This document shows positions 23,091-35,175 of a stretch of DNA of 64,000 bases, piece after piece (position 1 is the first letter of the stretch; each line of letters starts with the position of its first letter). Source of the DNA: Cryptomeria japonica (lineage: Eukaryota; Streptophyta; Pinopsida; Cupressales; Cupressaceae); contig NC_081409.1 of assembly GCF_030272615.1 (NCBI RefSeq), forward strand, positions 203,235,949-203,299,948. Direction: 5' to 3'. Position numbers and translations under genes: made by a program. Under the pieces are notes generated by a model, which saw nothing but the letters and a program-made list of their open reading frames with translations, was not told the origin of the DNA and did not search any database.

Positions 23091-24857
23091 GTGACATACA
23101 AGATTCAATCTTTGGTAGAGGATGAAGGAACCAAGACTAGTCATCCTAATATGTTGTTGGCTGCAGGAAAAGTGTTCTTGGAAGATCTCAAGAAAGGAGA
23201 TGGAGATCATTATGCTCTCTTAGTGAAACCTAGTCAAGAAGAGAAGACTAAACAAAGAACTTTGCCTAAAGAGGTTCAACAGTTGTTAGAACAGTTTAAG
23301 GACATTGTGAGTGATGGAACACCTGCAATTCTACCTCCTCCTAGAATAATAAGTCACCAAATAGACTTTATACCCAGAGCATCACTACCCAATAAGGCTG
23401 CATATAAGATGACTCCTGAACAAAACAAGGAAGTGCCAAGACAAGTACAAGAGCTGCTTGACCAAGGTCTAATCAGAAAAAGTATAAGTCCATGTGTTGT
23501 GCCAATGGTGTTGGCAACCAAGAAAGGAGGTAAATGGAGATTATGTACTGACTCTGGGGCAATAAACAAAATCACCATAAGATACAAATTTCCTATCCCT
23601 AGAATTGAAGATTTAATGGATTTTCTTGAAGAAGCAAAGTATTTTACTAAGCGAGATTTAAAAAGTGGATATCACTAGATCCGGATTAAAGAAGCGGATG
23701 AATGGAAAACAACTTTTAAGACTACAAAGGGGTTATATGAGTGGTTAGTTATGTCGCTCAGGCTTACTAATGCCCCTAGAACCTTCATGAGGTTGATGAA
23801 TGAGGTATCGAAGGACTACATAGGTAGATTTATAGTGGTATACATTGATGATATCCTCATATTCAACAGAACAAAGGAAGAGCATCTTGAACACTTGCAG
23901 ATTGTATTGAGGAAACTACATGAGGAACAGTTGGCAATCAACCTTGAAAAATGTGAATTCATGAAACAAGAACTCATCTATCTGGGTTTTGTAGTGTCGC
24001 AAGGCACTTTGAAAATGGATCCTAGCAAGGTGGAAGCAATGCAAAGTTGGCCTACACCGAGAACTTCTATCGAGGTAAGAAGTTTCCATGGGCTTGCCCA
24101 ATTTTATAGAAAGTTCATTCGAGGTTTTAGTGAAATTTGTGCTCTTGTTCTTGATACAATTAAGAGTGGGTTGAAAACTAATTTTAGGTGGACTAAAAAA
24201 GAAGACCAGGGGTTTGAGTTTCTCAAAAAGAGGATAGCTACCCAACCCATCCTAGTTTTACCAAGATTTGATAAGTTTTTTACCCTAGAATGTGATGCTA
24301 GTCATATAGTAGTAGGAGTTGTTTTGAACCAAGAGGGAAGACCAGTAGCTTTCTATAGTGAGAAATTGAATGAGGCCAAGAAGAGATACTCATCCTATGA
24401 CTTAGAATTTTATGCCTTAGTGCAAGCTCTTAGGAAGTGGAGGCATTATATTTTGCCAAGAGAATTTGTAGTGTTTACAGATAACCAAGCCCTAAGTTTT
24501 ATCAATTCCCAAGAAAATTTGAGCAATAGACACATCAAATGGATGGAATACTTGTAGGCATACACTTTCACTATCAAACACAAAAAGGGACAGCTGAACA
24601 AGTAGCAGATGCTTTAAGTAGAAGACTTCTCACTGTCCAAGAAGTGACTTTGCAGAGTATAGGTGTGGAGAGTTTCAAGGAGCTTTACAAGGAGGATGAC
24701 GACTTCTCTATGATATACAAGGTATGCAGTGAGTTTAATAACCATTTCAATAGCCAGTATGAAGATTACACCTTGCAGAGTGGTCTTTTGTTTAAGGGGC
24801 TTCATTTATGTGTGCCAAGGGGATCTATGAGGGAAAATTTCATATAGGAAAAATATA
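23091..24857 (+). pseudogene. Chromovirus reverse transcriptase and RNase H
   Basis: One frame runs 23091-24557 with stops at 23676-23678 and 24555-24557. RT blocks: LPPPRIISHQIDFIP, LLDQGLIRKSISPC, KWRLCTDSGAINKI, FTKRDLKSGYH and the catalytic VVYIDDILIF (YIDD at 23841-23852, intact). RNase H blocks: LECDASHIVVGVVL, FYSEKLNEAKKRYSSYDLE and FTDNQALSFI, with catalytic acids present. A one-base shift near 24600 precedes ADALSRRLL. Nothing of the RT core is deleted; only stops and one shift kill it. Confidence 0.93.
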
Positions 24858-26137
24858 ATGGAAGTCTTAGTGGACATTTTGGTCCAAATAAAACACTTGA
24901 GTTGGTGCAAAGATTTTATTATTGGCTGAAAATGCACAAAGATATCAAGAAGTATGTTGAGCAGTGTATTGTGTGTCAGAGAGCCAAGGGTACTAGTTCC
25001 AATGTTGGATTATACCAACCTTTACCAATTCCAAAAAGACCATGGGAGTGCATCAACATGGATTTCATTGTGGGTTTACCAAAGACCAAGACTAGCCTGG
25101 GTAGTATTTTTGTCATTGTTGAGCGGTTTAGTAAAATGAGTCATTTTGTTCCATGCAAGACTATGCATGATGCTAGTTACATTGCACATTTATTTTTCAA
25201 AGAGATGGTAAGAATTCATGGGCTGCCTCTCAGTATAGTTTCAGAAAGGGATGTGAAGTTCATGATATACTTTTGGAAAACTTTGTGGACACGACTAGGA
25301 ACTAACCTTTCTTTTGGTTCTTCTTACCATCCACAGACAGATGGCCAAACTGAGGTCATTAACTGAGTATTGGGTAATCTTCTGAGGTGCCTGACAAAAG
25401 AATATGGATATATGTGGGATCAAGTGCTACCACAGGCAGAATTTGCCCATAATGACAATGTCAACAGAACTACAGGTAAGAGTCATTTTGAGATTGTTTA
25501 TGGACTCCACCCACACGGTGTTTGTGAACTTAGAGACTTAGGAAGCCTGAAAGGAAGAAGTGGACATGCAAAGGATTTCACTCAATCTATGAAAGAGGTG
25601 CATGAACAAGTGCAAAGAACCTTGATCGACGCTACGTAGAGGATTAAGGCTAAACCAGATGAGAGGAGAAAGGACATTCAATTTGTATTTGGAGACATGG
25701 TTATGGTACATCTGAACAAGGCAAGATTGCAAAGGCGAGTCCCTAGTAAGCTTCAGATGAGGAGGATAGGTCCTTGCAAAATTCTGGCTAAGTATGGCTC
25801 AAATGCTTATAAGGTAGATTTACCCAAATATTTGGCACTATCCCCTATGTTTAATGTGCAGGACTTGGTTCAGTTTAAGGGTCTTGTAGCTGTGACAGAT
25901 GGACTGAATCCAGAAGGGGAGACTACTCTCACTAATATTCCAGTACCACCCATTTCTAAACCACAGGCGAAACAGATTTTAGATTCTAGGGTGAAGAGGC
26001 AAATGAGGCATGGAGTGTACATGGAACACTTAGTCAAGTGGCGCAAGTTACCTGAAGTTGACGCCACTAGGGTTGCAGAATCCGATTTCAATAGATTGGG
26101 CATTGATGTCGCCTGGCCATCCCCAGGGGGGACTTGA
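24858..26137 (+). pseudogene. Chromovirus integrase with chromodomain-like C-terminus
   Basis: One frame runs from about 24848 to 26137 with stops at 25364 (CGA to TGA type) and 25637. The zinc region includes FYYWLKMHKDIKKYV and CIVCQRAK. The catalytic core has Asp in INMDFIVGLP, the second position as SERD where SDRD is usual (Asp to Glu), and Glu in HPQTDGQTEVIN. After the RRIGPCKILAKYGSNAYKV block (GPY-type) the C-terminus has ILDSRVKRQMRHGVYMEHL and LVKWRKLP, the chromodomain-like tail that defines chromoviruses and is thought to guide insertion to particular chromatin. Confidence 0.92.
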
Positions 26138-26142
26138 TTTTT

Positions 26143-26153
26143 GTGTGGGGGAG
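26143..26153 (+). promoter_or_regulatory. Polypurine tract of the chromovirus
   Basis: gtgtgggggag lies immediately before the first base assigned to the 3' LTR. This is the expected primer site for plus-strand synthesis, placed 5 bp after the pol stop codon. Confidence 0.75.
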
Positions 26154-28595
26154 TATGGTGCAGGAGCACCTAAGGGTGAGAAAAATAACCTTTTTCAATT
26201 TTGGCATAAGGGTTGGTTCAGGTCCATTAGGTTGTTTCTAGGGAGCTTGGAGTGCATTTTTTACTTCAATGTGAAATTTTTTGTTTCGACAAGACATGCC
26301 CCGATGAAACCGCCAACGTGTGGAGTGCTACCATCGGCTATTAGAACAACCGGTTTTACCCTATCTTGATGCCCCGATGAGTACATATAAGGAGAAATGG
26401 TTTGATCGGGTATAGACAGGAGTGTCTTCCACCTACCCCGATATCCCGATGAGGTCACCAATGGGTTGGACTGAGTCAGAGTGAGTTCAGAGTGGAGCAA
26501 TCGGGTATCGACAAGTCTAGTTTTCATGCCACCCAATAACTCGATAAGAAAGCATATTGTTTGGAGCACATGTTCGGCTATTGGCACAACATGTTTGGAG
26601 CTACACCGAAGACCGGATGGAAATAAAAGTTAGTTACAGTCGAAAATCGTTTGTGTCGAGTTCAATCTCGTCTGTTAGGGATGTTTCATGACATGTGACG
26701 GATGCTATAAAAGATGAAATGGGCATTTGTAAGAGGGTTGGATGGTTTTGATTCCACGAAGAACAAGAACATCTTTTAAATAACAATTTGAAGACCCTTT
26801 TCTGGTTTCCTTTCTTAGAGTTCAATTTTTGTTTGTAAACTATAAACAATGGCTTAAATCTTTAAGTGCTAGTGCAGATAGAGTAGATGTTACTTTTCCG
26901 TGTTTTGTAAGTTCCAAATTTTTGAATTCGTGTCAAGCCCGACTCTGTAAATAAAGTTGTATTTTTGTTTCTTGTTCTCTATTGGCATCCAACAGTTATA
27001 AACATGGCTCTGACTTAACACTCCATCGTGGGATCCATGCGACCATTGGAGGTTGTCAAGAAGAGCCAACCATGTACAATAGAGTTCCATTTGTAGTAGA
27101 CCAGGGAATGGCATCGACCGTTTCAATATATTGGCCCTAGGCGAGCTTGATGATAGCTCGGCTAGGTATCAGTGACCTTAAGAGGAATCACTTGCGAGGT
27201 AAACTGGAGTTTAGGGTACTAGCCTTAGACCAGAGGAAGATGGGATCAATAGGATAAAGATCCAAGCATGAGGAGAAAACGACTTAGGAGAAGTTGAAGG
27301 TATAACCAATGGTAGAGAAAACCCTGCAAGGTGTCTAGTGAGATTCAATGGAATAGTGAGTTGGTGGATTTATGAAAGTGAATTCACAAGTGTTGGTATT
27401 TTGGATATATTGATATGGTTTTGTCATTGATGTCAACACCTGTAATCACTTGTCAACACTTATCATCATTTGGAGACTTTGGTTATGTTCACCGACAAGA
27501 CAGAGACTTATGCAAGACACTGGTATTTGGTTCACCAGCAGAGTATATTGTTCACCGGCACTCGGAATGACTTGGAAACTACTTGGTTATGTCGAAGACA
27601 TTATTCGATCACTTGGTTTTGGCGATTTGGTTAATTGTTTATTCAGGTTTGCATATTTGTTGTTATCGACAAATAGGTCCACGATAAGCACCGGCAGACT
27701 TATCTATTCCAGATCCGCACGACATGTTATGGAGATGATTTATTATTATTATTGTAAATGCATTGTGCCGACATCATGCATCGGATATTGATTTGTTTGT
27801 AATTGATTTTATTGTAATATCTTTTAGTAAGCCGACCTATTCAATTGGTCTTAGGTTATGGTATATATGTAAGATTAGACATAGATGGGATTGTAAATAC
27901 GAAAAGGATTGCAATAAGGTATATGCGAAAATAAGCAGAGCTATACACGTAGACATCATTTGAAGGTTGAAGGAGGATTTTTGTGAAGGCAATCAGAACT
28001 ACACCGGTACTGAATCCAGCATATGAAGATGCTATTTTGTGCAGTACATTATCATTGGATTTAACCATCCAATTGTAGTCAGTGTGACTCTCATTTTGTG
28101 ATTGAGCAGTGAGATCTAGGCAACTGGCCTTTTTGCATGTGCAGAATCCATATTGTAAACAATATTATCTGCAGTAGTATCATTTGATTGTGGGTAACGT
28201 TTCCCATCGTGGTTTTTCCCCTTACAAGGTTTCCACGTACAACTATCGGTGTTATGTGTTGTGGATGTTATTGTCTTTCTGTTTTATGCATTAATCATTA
28301 TTGGTATTGCAATTAACTGTTAAGACTATCTACCGGCATAAAGTTTGGTTTACCAGTATCATGCATTAAGTTTTGATTAAGTTAATTTTGGTTGAATTTA
28401 TTGTACAACTTATTCACCCCCCCCCCCCCTCTTAGTTGTCTTCGGGACCTAACAATAAGAGCAGAGTAACAAACCTTAGTAGTGAGGACCTAGAATAGAT
28501 TTGGGGGATAGAGAGAAGCATTCCCAAGTTAGGGCTAGGAAAAAGACCTTGGAATGAGTCAAGATGACTCAAACATTTTAGGGTCCTCCCTATCA
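26154..28595 (+). repeat. 3' LTR of the chromovirus, split by a solo LTR
   Basis: From 26220 it aligns with the 5' LTR and ends CCTATCA at 28595. A TATA box (tataaaa) is at 26706-26712. It is interrupted at 27390/28455 by a solo LTR; the host text (aattcacaag, then agcagagtaac) resumes exactly where the 5' copy has it. Confidence 0.9.
27391..28454 (+). mobile_element. Solo LTR (1064 bp), TSD acaag/ataag
   Basis: It starts TGTTGGTATTTTGG and ends GGGACCTAACA, with acaag at 27386-27390 and ataag at 28455-28459 (one transition). It carries GTCATTGATGTCAAC near the start and a long C-run (28413-28426) followed by TCTTAGTTG near the end, the signature shared with the LTR at 1273-3635. Its small ORFs look spurious. 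It is a copia/Sirevirus-like family by resemblance. Confidence 0.9.
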
Positions 28596-29977
28596 GTCTC
28601 TATAGATCAACTTTCCAAATTGGACAATCAATTTGATAACTTTCAACAATGGATTTCTTAAGAGTATCCTAATAGTGAAGCTCTTCCATTAATTGAAGGC
28701 CTTAAATGCATGATTAAAAGTGATAAGAATGGGATTGATATATTGCGTGGCATTGCAGATATTGTTGATTCTGATGTCATGCCTATCAAGAGTTGTGCCG
28801 AAGCCCTAGGTTATTCACAACCTTCAACACAAGTCAATCCTTATGTTCCTTTGACCACTCCTATGACTAGTATTCCTACTTTCACCTCCAACATCATGGC
28901 TACTTCAACTCAAAATGTCATTCCTACAACGATTAGTCATGGGAGTAATCCCTCTTCTTCATATCTTCCATCTTTACCTATGTCTTCAATAAAATTCCAA
29001 TTATCCCTCAACCAGTCAATGTGACACAAGGGGGCAATTCCTTCAACAACTTTGTTCATCCTTGAAGTGTCCCTTTTCCTACCCAATCATCTCCTATGCC
29101 TACTTATCATAATGTTCCACCACCTTATTCTCAATCCATGCCTTCTTTCAATAACATCACACCATCGTCTCAATCAACTATGTCCAACATCAATTCTTTG
29201 ACCAAAGCAACAATTAACAATATTTCTCAAATTGTGTCTTCTTTAGCTTCTATGAGTCAATCCAAGTTTAGTATTCCCACCTTTGATGTTGTGATCCCAC
29301 TTTCTCTTGATATTGTTAAAGTTGTGCCACCTAAGCATGTGAAGGTCCCTCAATTAGAACTCTATAATGGAAAAGGTGATCCTCTTACACATGTTAAACC
29401 ATTCCAAACCTTGTCTACTGATTTTATTTATGATCAAAGATTGCTTGCAAAATTGTTTACAAGAACACTAAGAGATAAGGATTTACAATGGTATTACTCT
29501 TTGCCTTCTTATTCTATTACTTCTTTTCAACAACTAGCAAATGCTTTCATCCAACAATTTCAAAATAACATTGGTCCTAAAATCACTTTGACTGATTTAA
29601 TGCATTGCAAACAAGGAGTTAAAGAAAAAGTGACTGATTTCATTGGTAGATATAAGCATTTGTGTGCTCAAATTTCTTTTCCTGTACCTGATAATGATAT
29701 TTAGATAATTTTCATTTCTAATTTACAAAAAGATATTAGGGAAAAGCTTCTTTAATCTGAGTTTACTTCCTTTCCGCGGTTGTGCGCAACACTCCACAAT
29801 TATCAACTGGTTGTGAGTCAAATGAAGCAATCTACTCCTGTGGCTCTTAGTGATAAGGAGGAGAGTGTTCAACAAGCATTTGCGAAGTTCAAACCAACAA
29901 AAAGCTTCATCAAGTTCAATGATAGAATCAACAACAACAATGTGTATGCTACAACAGGTTTGTCAAATAACCCTAAT
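28596..29977 (+). pseudogene. Tat-type Gag, truncated downstream
   Basis: The text continues from the left side of the chromovirus (before 18735) into SIDQLSKLDNQFDNFQQW, a recognisable Gag start, with a stop soon after. A Ser/Thr/Pro/Asn-rich middle (28850-29250) is followed by the retrotransposon Gag core: LELYNGKGDPLTHV, LLAKLFTRTLRDKDLQWYY, SLPSYSITSFQQLANAF, then ITLTDLMHCKQG and SFPVPDNDI. There is one frameshift (29025-29095) and stops at 29702 and about 29753. Recognisable text ends at 29977, with no protease after it. Confidence 0.85.
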
Positions 29978-31118
29978 TGATGAATAGATAAGACGCATTT
30001 CCCCTCCTACTTGCATAAGCAAAAATTAAGTGCTTAAGTGATAGTAAGGTGAACAAGCATTATCAAAACATTCAAGCATTCAAGCATTCAAGTGTCAATT
30101 AAAGAATCCACTGAGCATCTGAAGTCTCCTTTCAAGGCTAAGTGTTGCATTCAAGTCAAGGATTCAACCTTTGAAGTGGAGATCTCTTTTGACATTCAAT
30201 TATACATATCATTTCAAACAACTCTATCAACGTTTCAATTGCATCCTCTCTTGAGGTGAATTCTACTTCAGTCATTTACTTTCAATTACTTGCAAGCACT
30301 TTTCATCATTTGGTTAATTCCAAAACTAAGGTTTGACCTGAAGGCAAACCCCCAAACCCAACAATATTTCCTCTCTTTTCTGTGTGTAGGTTGCAGATGC
30401 GCAGCTATATTTGCAGATTTGGACTTCATTTTCAGAGATGGAAAAACATTTTTTCGGCACGTGGATTTTTTGGAGGACCAAGTACACTTTCAACATGGTT
30501 TTGACAACTTCTGCCCAAATTTGAAGGGGAGCTTCGTCTCGGCCTTTACTACTAATTCCAGGTGCACAACTTCATCCCGCATTTCTATCTCAATTTATAA
30601 TCATTTCTTTGTTGCTCTTACACTTAGTCTTAAATCACATAATTCAACTTATCCATTCTAAAACAGGGGTTAATTCAACTTATCCATTCTAAAACAAGGG
30701 TTAATATCACTCTCTAAATTCATTTTCAATTCATTTAACATTCAATCTCCTTCTATTGAGATTAAATATAGTGAATTTCCCCCCCTCTTTTAAATGTAAT
30801 GTGCATGAGAAGTTGAAGGAAATCCTTTGTGAAACTTTCACTCCTTTTATTGAGGAGAGAAAAGCTTCCATTTGATCTCCTTTCATCACCTTTTTGCACC
30901 CATTACAATTTATTAAAAAAAAAATTAAAATCAAAATTTATAGGAGTAAAATCAAAGATAAAATAATCATAATTTATTTATAGATTCTTAAAATAACTAT
31001 ATAGATTAAGTTATGATTATAACTATACTTCTTTTATAAAATAAAAATTAGGGTTCTATTCAATTAAAATATATTTAATTCATTACAATACATATTTTTA
31101 TATAGAAATTTTTATAAT
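29978..31118. other. Unclassified non-coding stretch
   Basis: No convincing gene; the 123-codon frame at 30290-30661 has no recognisable features. It resembles retroelement leader sequence. A 31-bp unit (aattcaacttatccattc...) is tandemly duplicated at about 30640-30702, and 30900-31118 is very A/T-rich. Confidence 0.5.
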
Positions 31119-31490
31119 ATTGTTTCCAACATCTTTATATTTCTCACTCATATACTTTCACCCTCTCTATTTATCTCTCTCCCTTTATACATCTCTCTAT
31201 TACTTGTCTTTGTCACCCTTTCCTTTCTCACTCTTACCCCTCCATCTCTATCTCCCTATCCATCCTTCCCGACACTCACTCCTCTCTATCTCTATCTCTA
31301 TCTCTATCCATCTCTCTATCTTTATCTCTCCCTCTACCTATATCTATCTTATTTCTATCCCTCTTCTTCTCTCCCTCTTTCTTCATCTCTACCTCTATCT
31401 ACCTCTATCTTCCTCTATCCTCTCTATATCTACATATGTATCCTTCTAGATTTATTCATCATCTTCTCTCATCTCTCTCCCTCTGTCTTC
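31119..31490 (+). repeat. Pyrimidine-rich low-complexity tract
   Basis: About 370 bp are almost entirely C and T on the + strand, built of tctctatc/ctccctct words. The frame through it is an artefact (Ser/Leu/Pro/Ile/Tyr only). Confidence 0.9.
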
Positions 31491-31668
31491 ATAGATTTTG
31501 TTTTAGTTATTTTTTAATCCATTTAAGTAAATGCATAGTTTATTTGAAAATATCACTTCTCCATTGACACCAAACAACATCATTTTGTAAATGGCCTACC
31601 AATTGGCCTCATGTATTATGCAAATGTATGTATTACTCACAATAGTCCCATTGTGCAATAGGTACGCT

Positions 31669-32166
31669 GAAGAGGTATGGAAGGTCATTAGGAAAGATTT
31701 GGATCTATTTTTTGCTTACACTTTTGTAACTTACATGAGATCAATTGGTGGGCCATTTAGTAAATTATGTTCTTTGTTCAAAAAAGGTGTCAATGAACAA
31801 GTGACAACTTCAAATCAAGTATTTATCCACTTATATGGTTTCAAACATTATTTTTAAAAACTTTGAATTGAGAAGATGATTAAAGACCTTTACCAACAAT
31901 CTCATTTCATATTTGTAAGAGGGAGAGAGGGAGATATAGAGGGTGGAATAGCTAGAGAGAGAGAGAGAGGGAGAGGTAATGAGATAAAGGTGTGGAAGGC
32001 CAATCAAGAAAAAAATTGGTCTATTTTTTCATCTATTGAATAGTACATGAGGTCAATTGGTAGGACATGTATCAAATAATGTTTTTTTGCAAAAAGGGTA
32101 TGAATGGAGAAGTGAAAGCTTCAAATAAAGCATGCATCCACTTTCAAAGATCCAAACATCACTTAA
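31669..32166 (+). repeat. Diverged tandem duplication, about 315-bp period
   Basis: 31669-31850 and 31981-32166 share ordered words: ggaaggtcattaggaaa / ggaaggccaatcaagaa, ctattttttgctt / ctattttttcatc, acatgagatcaattggtgg / acatgaggtcaattggtag, and acttcaaatcaagta / gcttcaaataaagca. A GA-rich run (31918-31977) separates the copies. No coding sense is seen. Confidence 0.7.
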
Positions 32167-32476
32167 ACAAAACCTATAAATCAAGATGATAATCATGCTC
32201 TACTATCAATTATTATATTGTTGTCTCGTTAATCTGACACCTACCAACAACAACCAGCATGGCCGCCACATCATATTTTTGGGGTTGGGAGTGTGATACC
32301 TTTGTATATCAAATCTTATTGTAAGATTTGTATCAATAATATCATCAAACCTATCAAACCCAAACCTAAAGAGGAGTCAACATTAGAATCTCAAAATTAT
32401 TAATTTTGATTAATATAAAACCTCTTTGTCAATGGTTTACTCTTATTTTAATGTTCAAAATTGCATGTTTTCTTAT
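32167..32476. other. Short non-coding stretch before the LARD-like element
   Basis: A/T-rich; I see no ORF, repeat unit or RNA gene. It ends with cttat (32472-32476), which would be the left copy of the TSD of the element that follows. Confidence 0.5.
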
Positions 32477-33614
32477 TGTAAAGGGGAAAGTTTGATTTGA
32501 CAATTTGCAACATAGAAGGAGAAATCACCAAATCAAATTTCGGTTTGGGAGAAGAATTCCTTTACATTGACAAGAGGGGAGGAATCCACTAGATTTGGTC
32601 ACAAATCAAAGAAGAACTTAATAATAAATTGGATTGATTGATTATGATGTGTTTCTCCCTATTTTGTGAGTTAAAATATTAATTTAGGGTAAAGTGCTAA
32701 AATTGAAGAAAAAACTGAGAAAATAATGAGCTATAGATTTGAGATTTTGTCGAGCACCTAAATCTAAATAACATTAGCTGATTTGGATCTGCCCTACAAA
32801 AAAATGCTCCAAAAAAGTAGGGACCTTGACGCGACAACACAGTCCTCCAAATTTTTTGCACACCAAAAATAATTGTTCTATCTCTGTGTTTGAAGCTTAT
32901 CTTGAGAAGTACAATTGTGCACCTGTTTCCTATACATAGAAAGAAAGGAAAAATGAGTTGGGAATAGGGGTTTGTCGTCAAACCCCTGCTTGGAATCAAC
33001 CTTGAATGAAATATTGCAAATGCTTGAAATAAATAATGGAAAGATATATCTTAGATCTGCAATGAGTGACAATGATAGTTTGCTTCTTGAATGTAATCAC
33101 ATATGTTGTATAAAATTACATGAACATGACAAACCCCTAATCACACACATGCTTGCAAATGAATGATATAATGTTGCTCCACAACGGACGGATGAAGAAT
33201 ATGCAGCCTTGAAGACCTCTAGAAATGTTTGATGATGAATACTTCAATGCTTGAATGCTTGATTGTTTGACTATAGTTTTCCTTCTTTATCCACCTATAT
33301 CCAAAATGAGAGGAGAGTACTATACTTGCCCATTGTCAGACATTAATTTTTTGACATAGACCGACATGAAGAAGTAATTTCTGCTCAAATTTTGGATAGG
33401 GCCTAGGGCTCAAATTGGGCTCGCCATGCCCTGGTCCTACCCCAATTTGGGCCAGGGTTAAAGGGTCCCAACAAAACCTGTAAAATATGGAAATATGATG
33501 TTTATTTCATGGCGGAGGCACAAATGGGTCAGATAAAGCGTGGGGATGAAAACACTAAAGTGAGGGCCCCAAATGCGGTCAAAATTGCAAAAAGGGCAAT
33601 TTTAGGACACTACA
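32477..33614 (-). repeat. 3' LTR of the LARD-like element (1138 bp)
   Basis: On the - strand it starts TGTAGTGTCCTAAAATTG at 33614 and ends CCTTTACA at 32477. Its left two-thirds, to about 33110, aligns with 51302-51918. Confidence 0.8.
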
Positions 33615-33630
33615 TTTAGCCCCCACTTTA
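33615..33630 (-). promoter_or_regulatory. Polypurine tract of the LARD-like element
   Basis: The - strand reads TAAAGTGGGGGCTAAA directly before the LTR start, as expected for a plus-strand primer. Confidence 0.8.
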
Positions 33631-33950
33631 GCAAGAGTATGAGCTTATGCAAATACTCATGGTAAAGTAGAAGAGAGATGTGGAAGATGAGGAATGTGGA
33701 GCAAAATCACAAGGAGTATAAGATATCACTAATCTCAAGGAACCAAGCCCCCAATCTTAGGATCTCAACTCACTCAAACATATGCAAGGGCACACAAAAA
33801 CAAAACAAAAACAAAAGGGAAAACAAAGACAAAGGGACAAACAAAGGTAAAAGAAAAAAAAAGCCACACAACAAAAGCTAACAACCAAAAACAAGACCTC
33901 AAGCCAACTAGTCGAAGAGACCTCGATATCAAAATATTTCAACAACTAAT

Positions 33951-34721
33951 TATAGACACCTAAAATTGTCTTGTCTAATTAAATCAATATTTTTATATAT
34001 TTAATTATTTTAAGCCTAATTCTTCTATTAATTATTTATTTAATTAATTCATTTATCCTCTCTTAGCCTTTTTCCTCATTTAAATAAATGCTTTTATTTA
34101 TTTAAATTATCATTTTTCCTAAATTAAATAAATACTTTTATTTATTTAATTGATTCCATTTCTTCTCTTAATTAAATAAATATTTATTTAATTCATTCAT
34201 TCATTATCATTTTCTACCCATGACATATGTCATTCATCTCTTAATTCCTACACTACCTACCCTCTCATTATTTTCTTATTTTCTCTACCTACCCTCTAAT
34301 CCTAGCCGGCCATTTATCTTTACACCTCTTAATCTTATCCCTCCATTTCTTATAGTGTCTTCTATATAAGAGAATGCTTCTTTCATTATTAACTCTTCTA
34401 AGCATTCTACTCAACTACGCTTTCATATGCGATCAAGCCTACTTGCAACCACATTTTCATTCTTTGTTGAGCTCTTGTGCACACATAAAATCTAAGAGCA
34501 AATATATCAAGCAAGATCAATGGAGATCGGAAGAATGTAGATTCAAACTCTATTAGACATGTGATGGTATATAATCTTTGTGATTTTGTTGATTTGCATT
34601 GTCTTAGGTAATCTTCATATGTTATGGGGGATATTTGTTGTTGTTAGGCTAGGGTTTTGTGGTTGAATTCATTTAGTCTTTCAATATTGTTGTTTCCATT
34701 ATCCACTTTTCACCATACACA
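33951..34721 (+). repeat. 5' LTR (771 bp) of the PMD-carrying element
   Basis: It starts TATAGACACC (the 3' copy has TGTAGACACC) and ends CACCATACACA. The first half is a series of A/T hairpins such as ttaattaaataaatatttatttaatt. TATA box: tatataag at 34363-34370 in tcttctatataagag, repeated in the 3' LTR at about 38719-38726. Confidence 0.93.
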
Positions 34722-34724
34722 TTT

Positions 34725-34742
34725 TGGCACGCCCGGTGGGAC
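34725..34742 (+). other. Primer-binding site
   Basis: TGGCACGCCCGGTGGGAC lies 3 bp after the LTR end. The TGG start and the position are those of a plant gypsy PBS. I do not name the tRNA. Confidence 0.8.
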
Positions 34743-35175
34743 ATGGATTTTTGTTAGATGTATGTTTTTCTTTTATGGTTTTTATAACCCTATATTGCTA
34801 TTTTGTAAAACAATTTGGAGAATAACCTTGTGCAGCTAGGGTTTTGGACACAAGATCAAGATCTTGGAGAGATTTGATTTGATCTCACAAATAGCTAAGA
34901 GCTGCACCAAATTGATTTTGTAGGTCGAGGACAGTATCATGAGCTCTCAATCCAAAATTCAGAATTTTTGGAGCATATTGGAATTTATTATGATTTTTTT
35001 ATGATTTTCATAAAATAAATTAATTTTGAAAGCAAATGAGCGAATTTTTTGGATTTTTTTATGGTTTCGGAAAGTTCTCAGAATTCTACAGGGGGTCTAT
35101 TTTTTTTTATTTAAATTTTGATTCAAAATATTTCATTAAAAAATGGATTTTTAAAATTTAGGGTTTTTCATTATT

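Larger units (their letters stand above)
18736..28595 (+). mobile_element. Chromovirus (Ty3/gypsy with chromodomain-like end), probable TSD gtctc
   Basis: Two long terminal copies (18736-20093 and 26154-28595, the latter containing a 1064-bp solo LTR) flank a PBS, gag, protease, RT, RNase H, integrase and a chromodomain-like C-terminus, all on the + strand. LTR lengths agree (about 1.36-1.37 kb once the insert is removed). gtctc occurs at 18731-18735 and 28596-28600. Removing the element joins host text that reads on in one frame into a Tat-like gag. It has stops in every domain but is younger-looking than the Tat host. Confidence 0.9.

Noticed and set aside
31120-31449. A 109-codon frame of Ser, Leu, Tyr, Pro and Ile
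   Set aside because: Translation of a pyrimidine microsatellite, not a gene.
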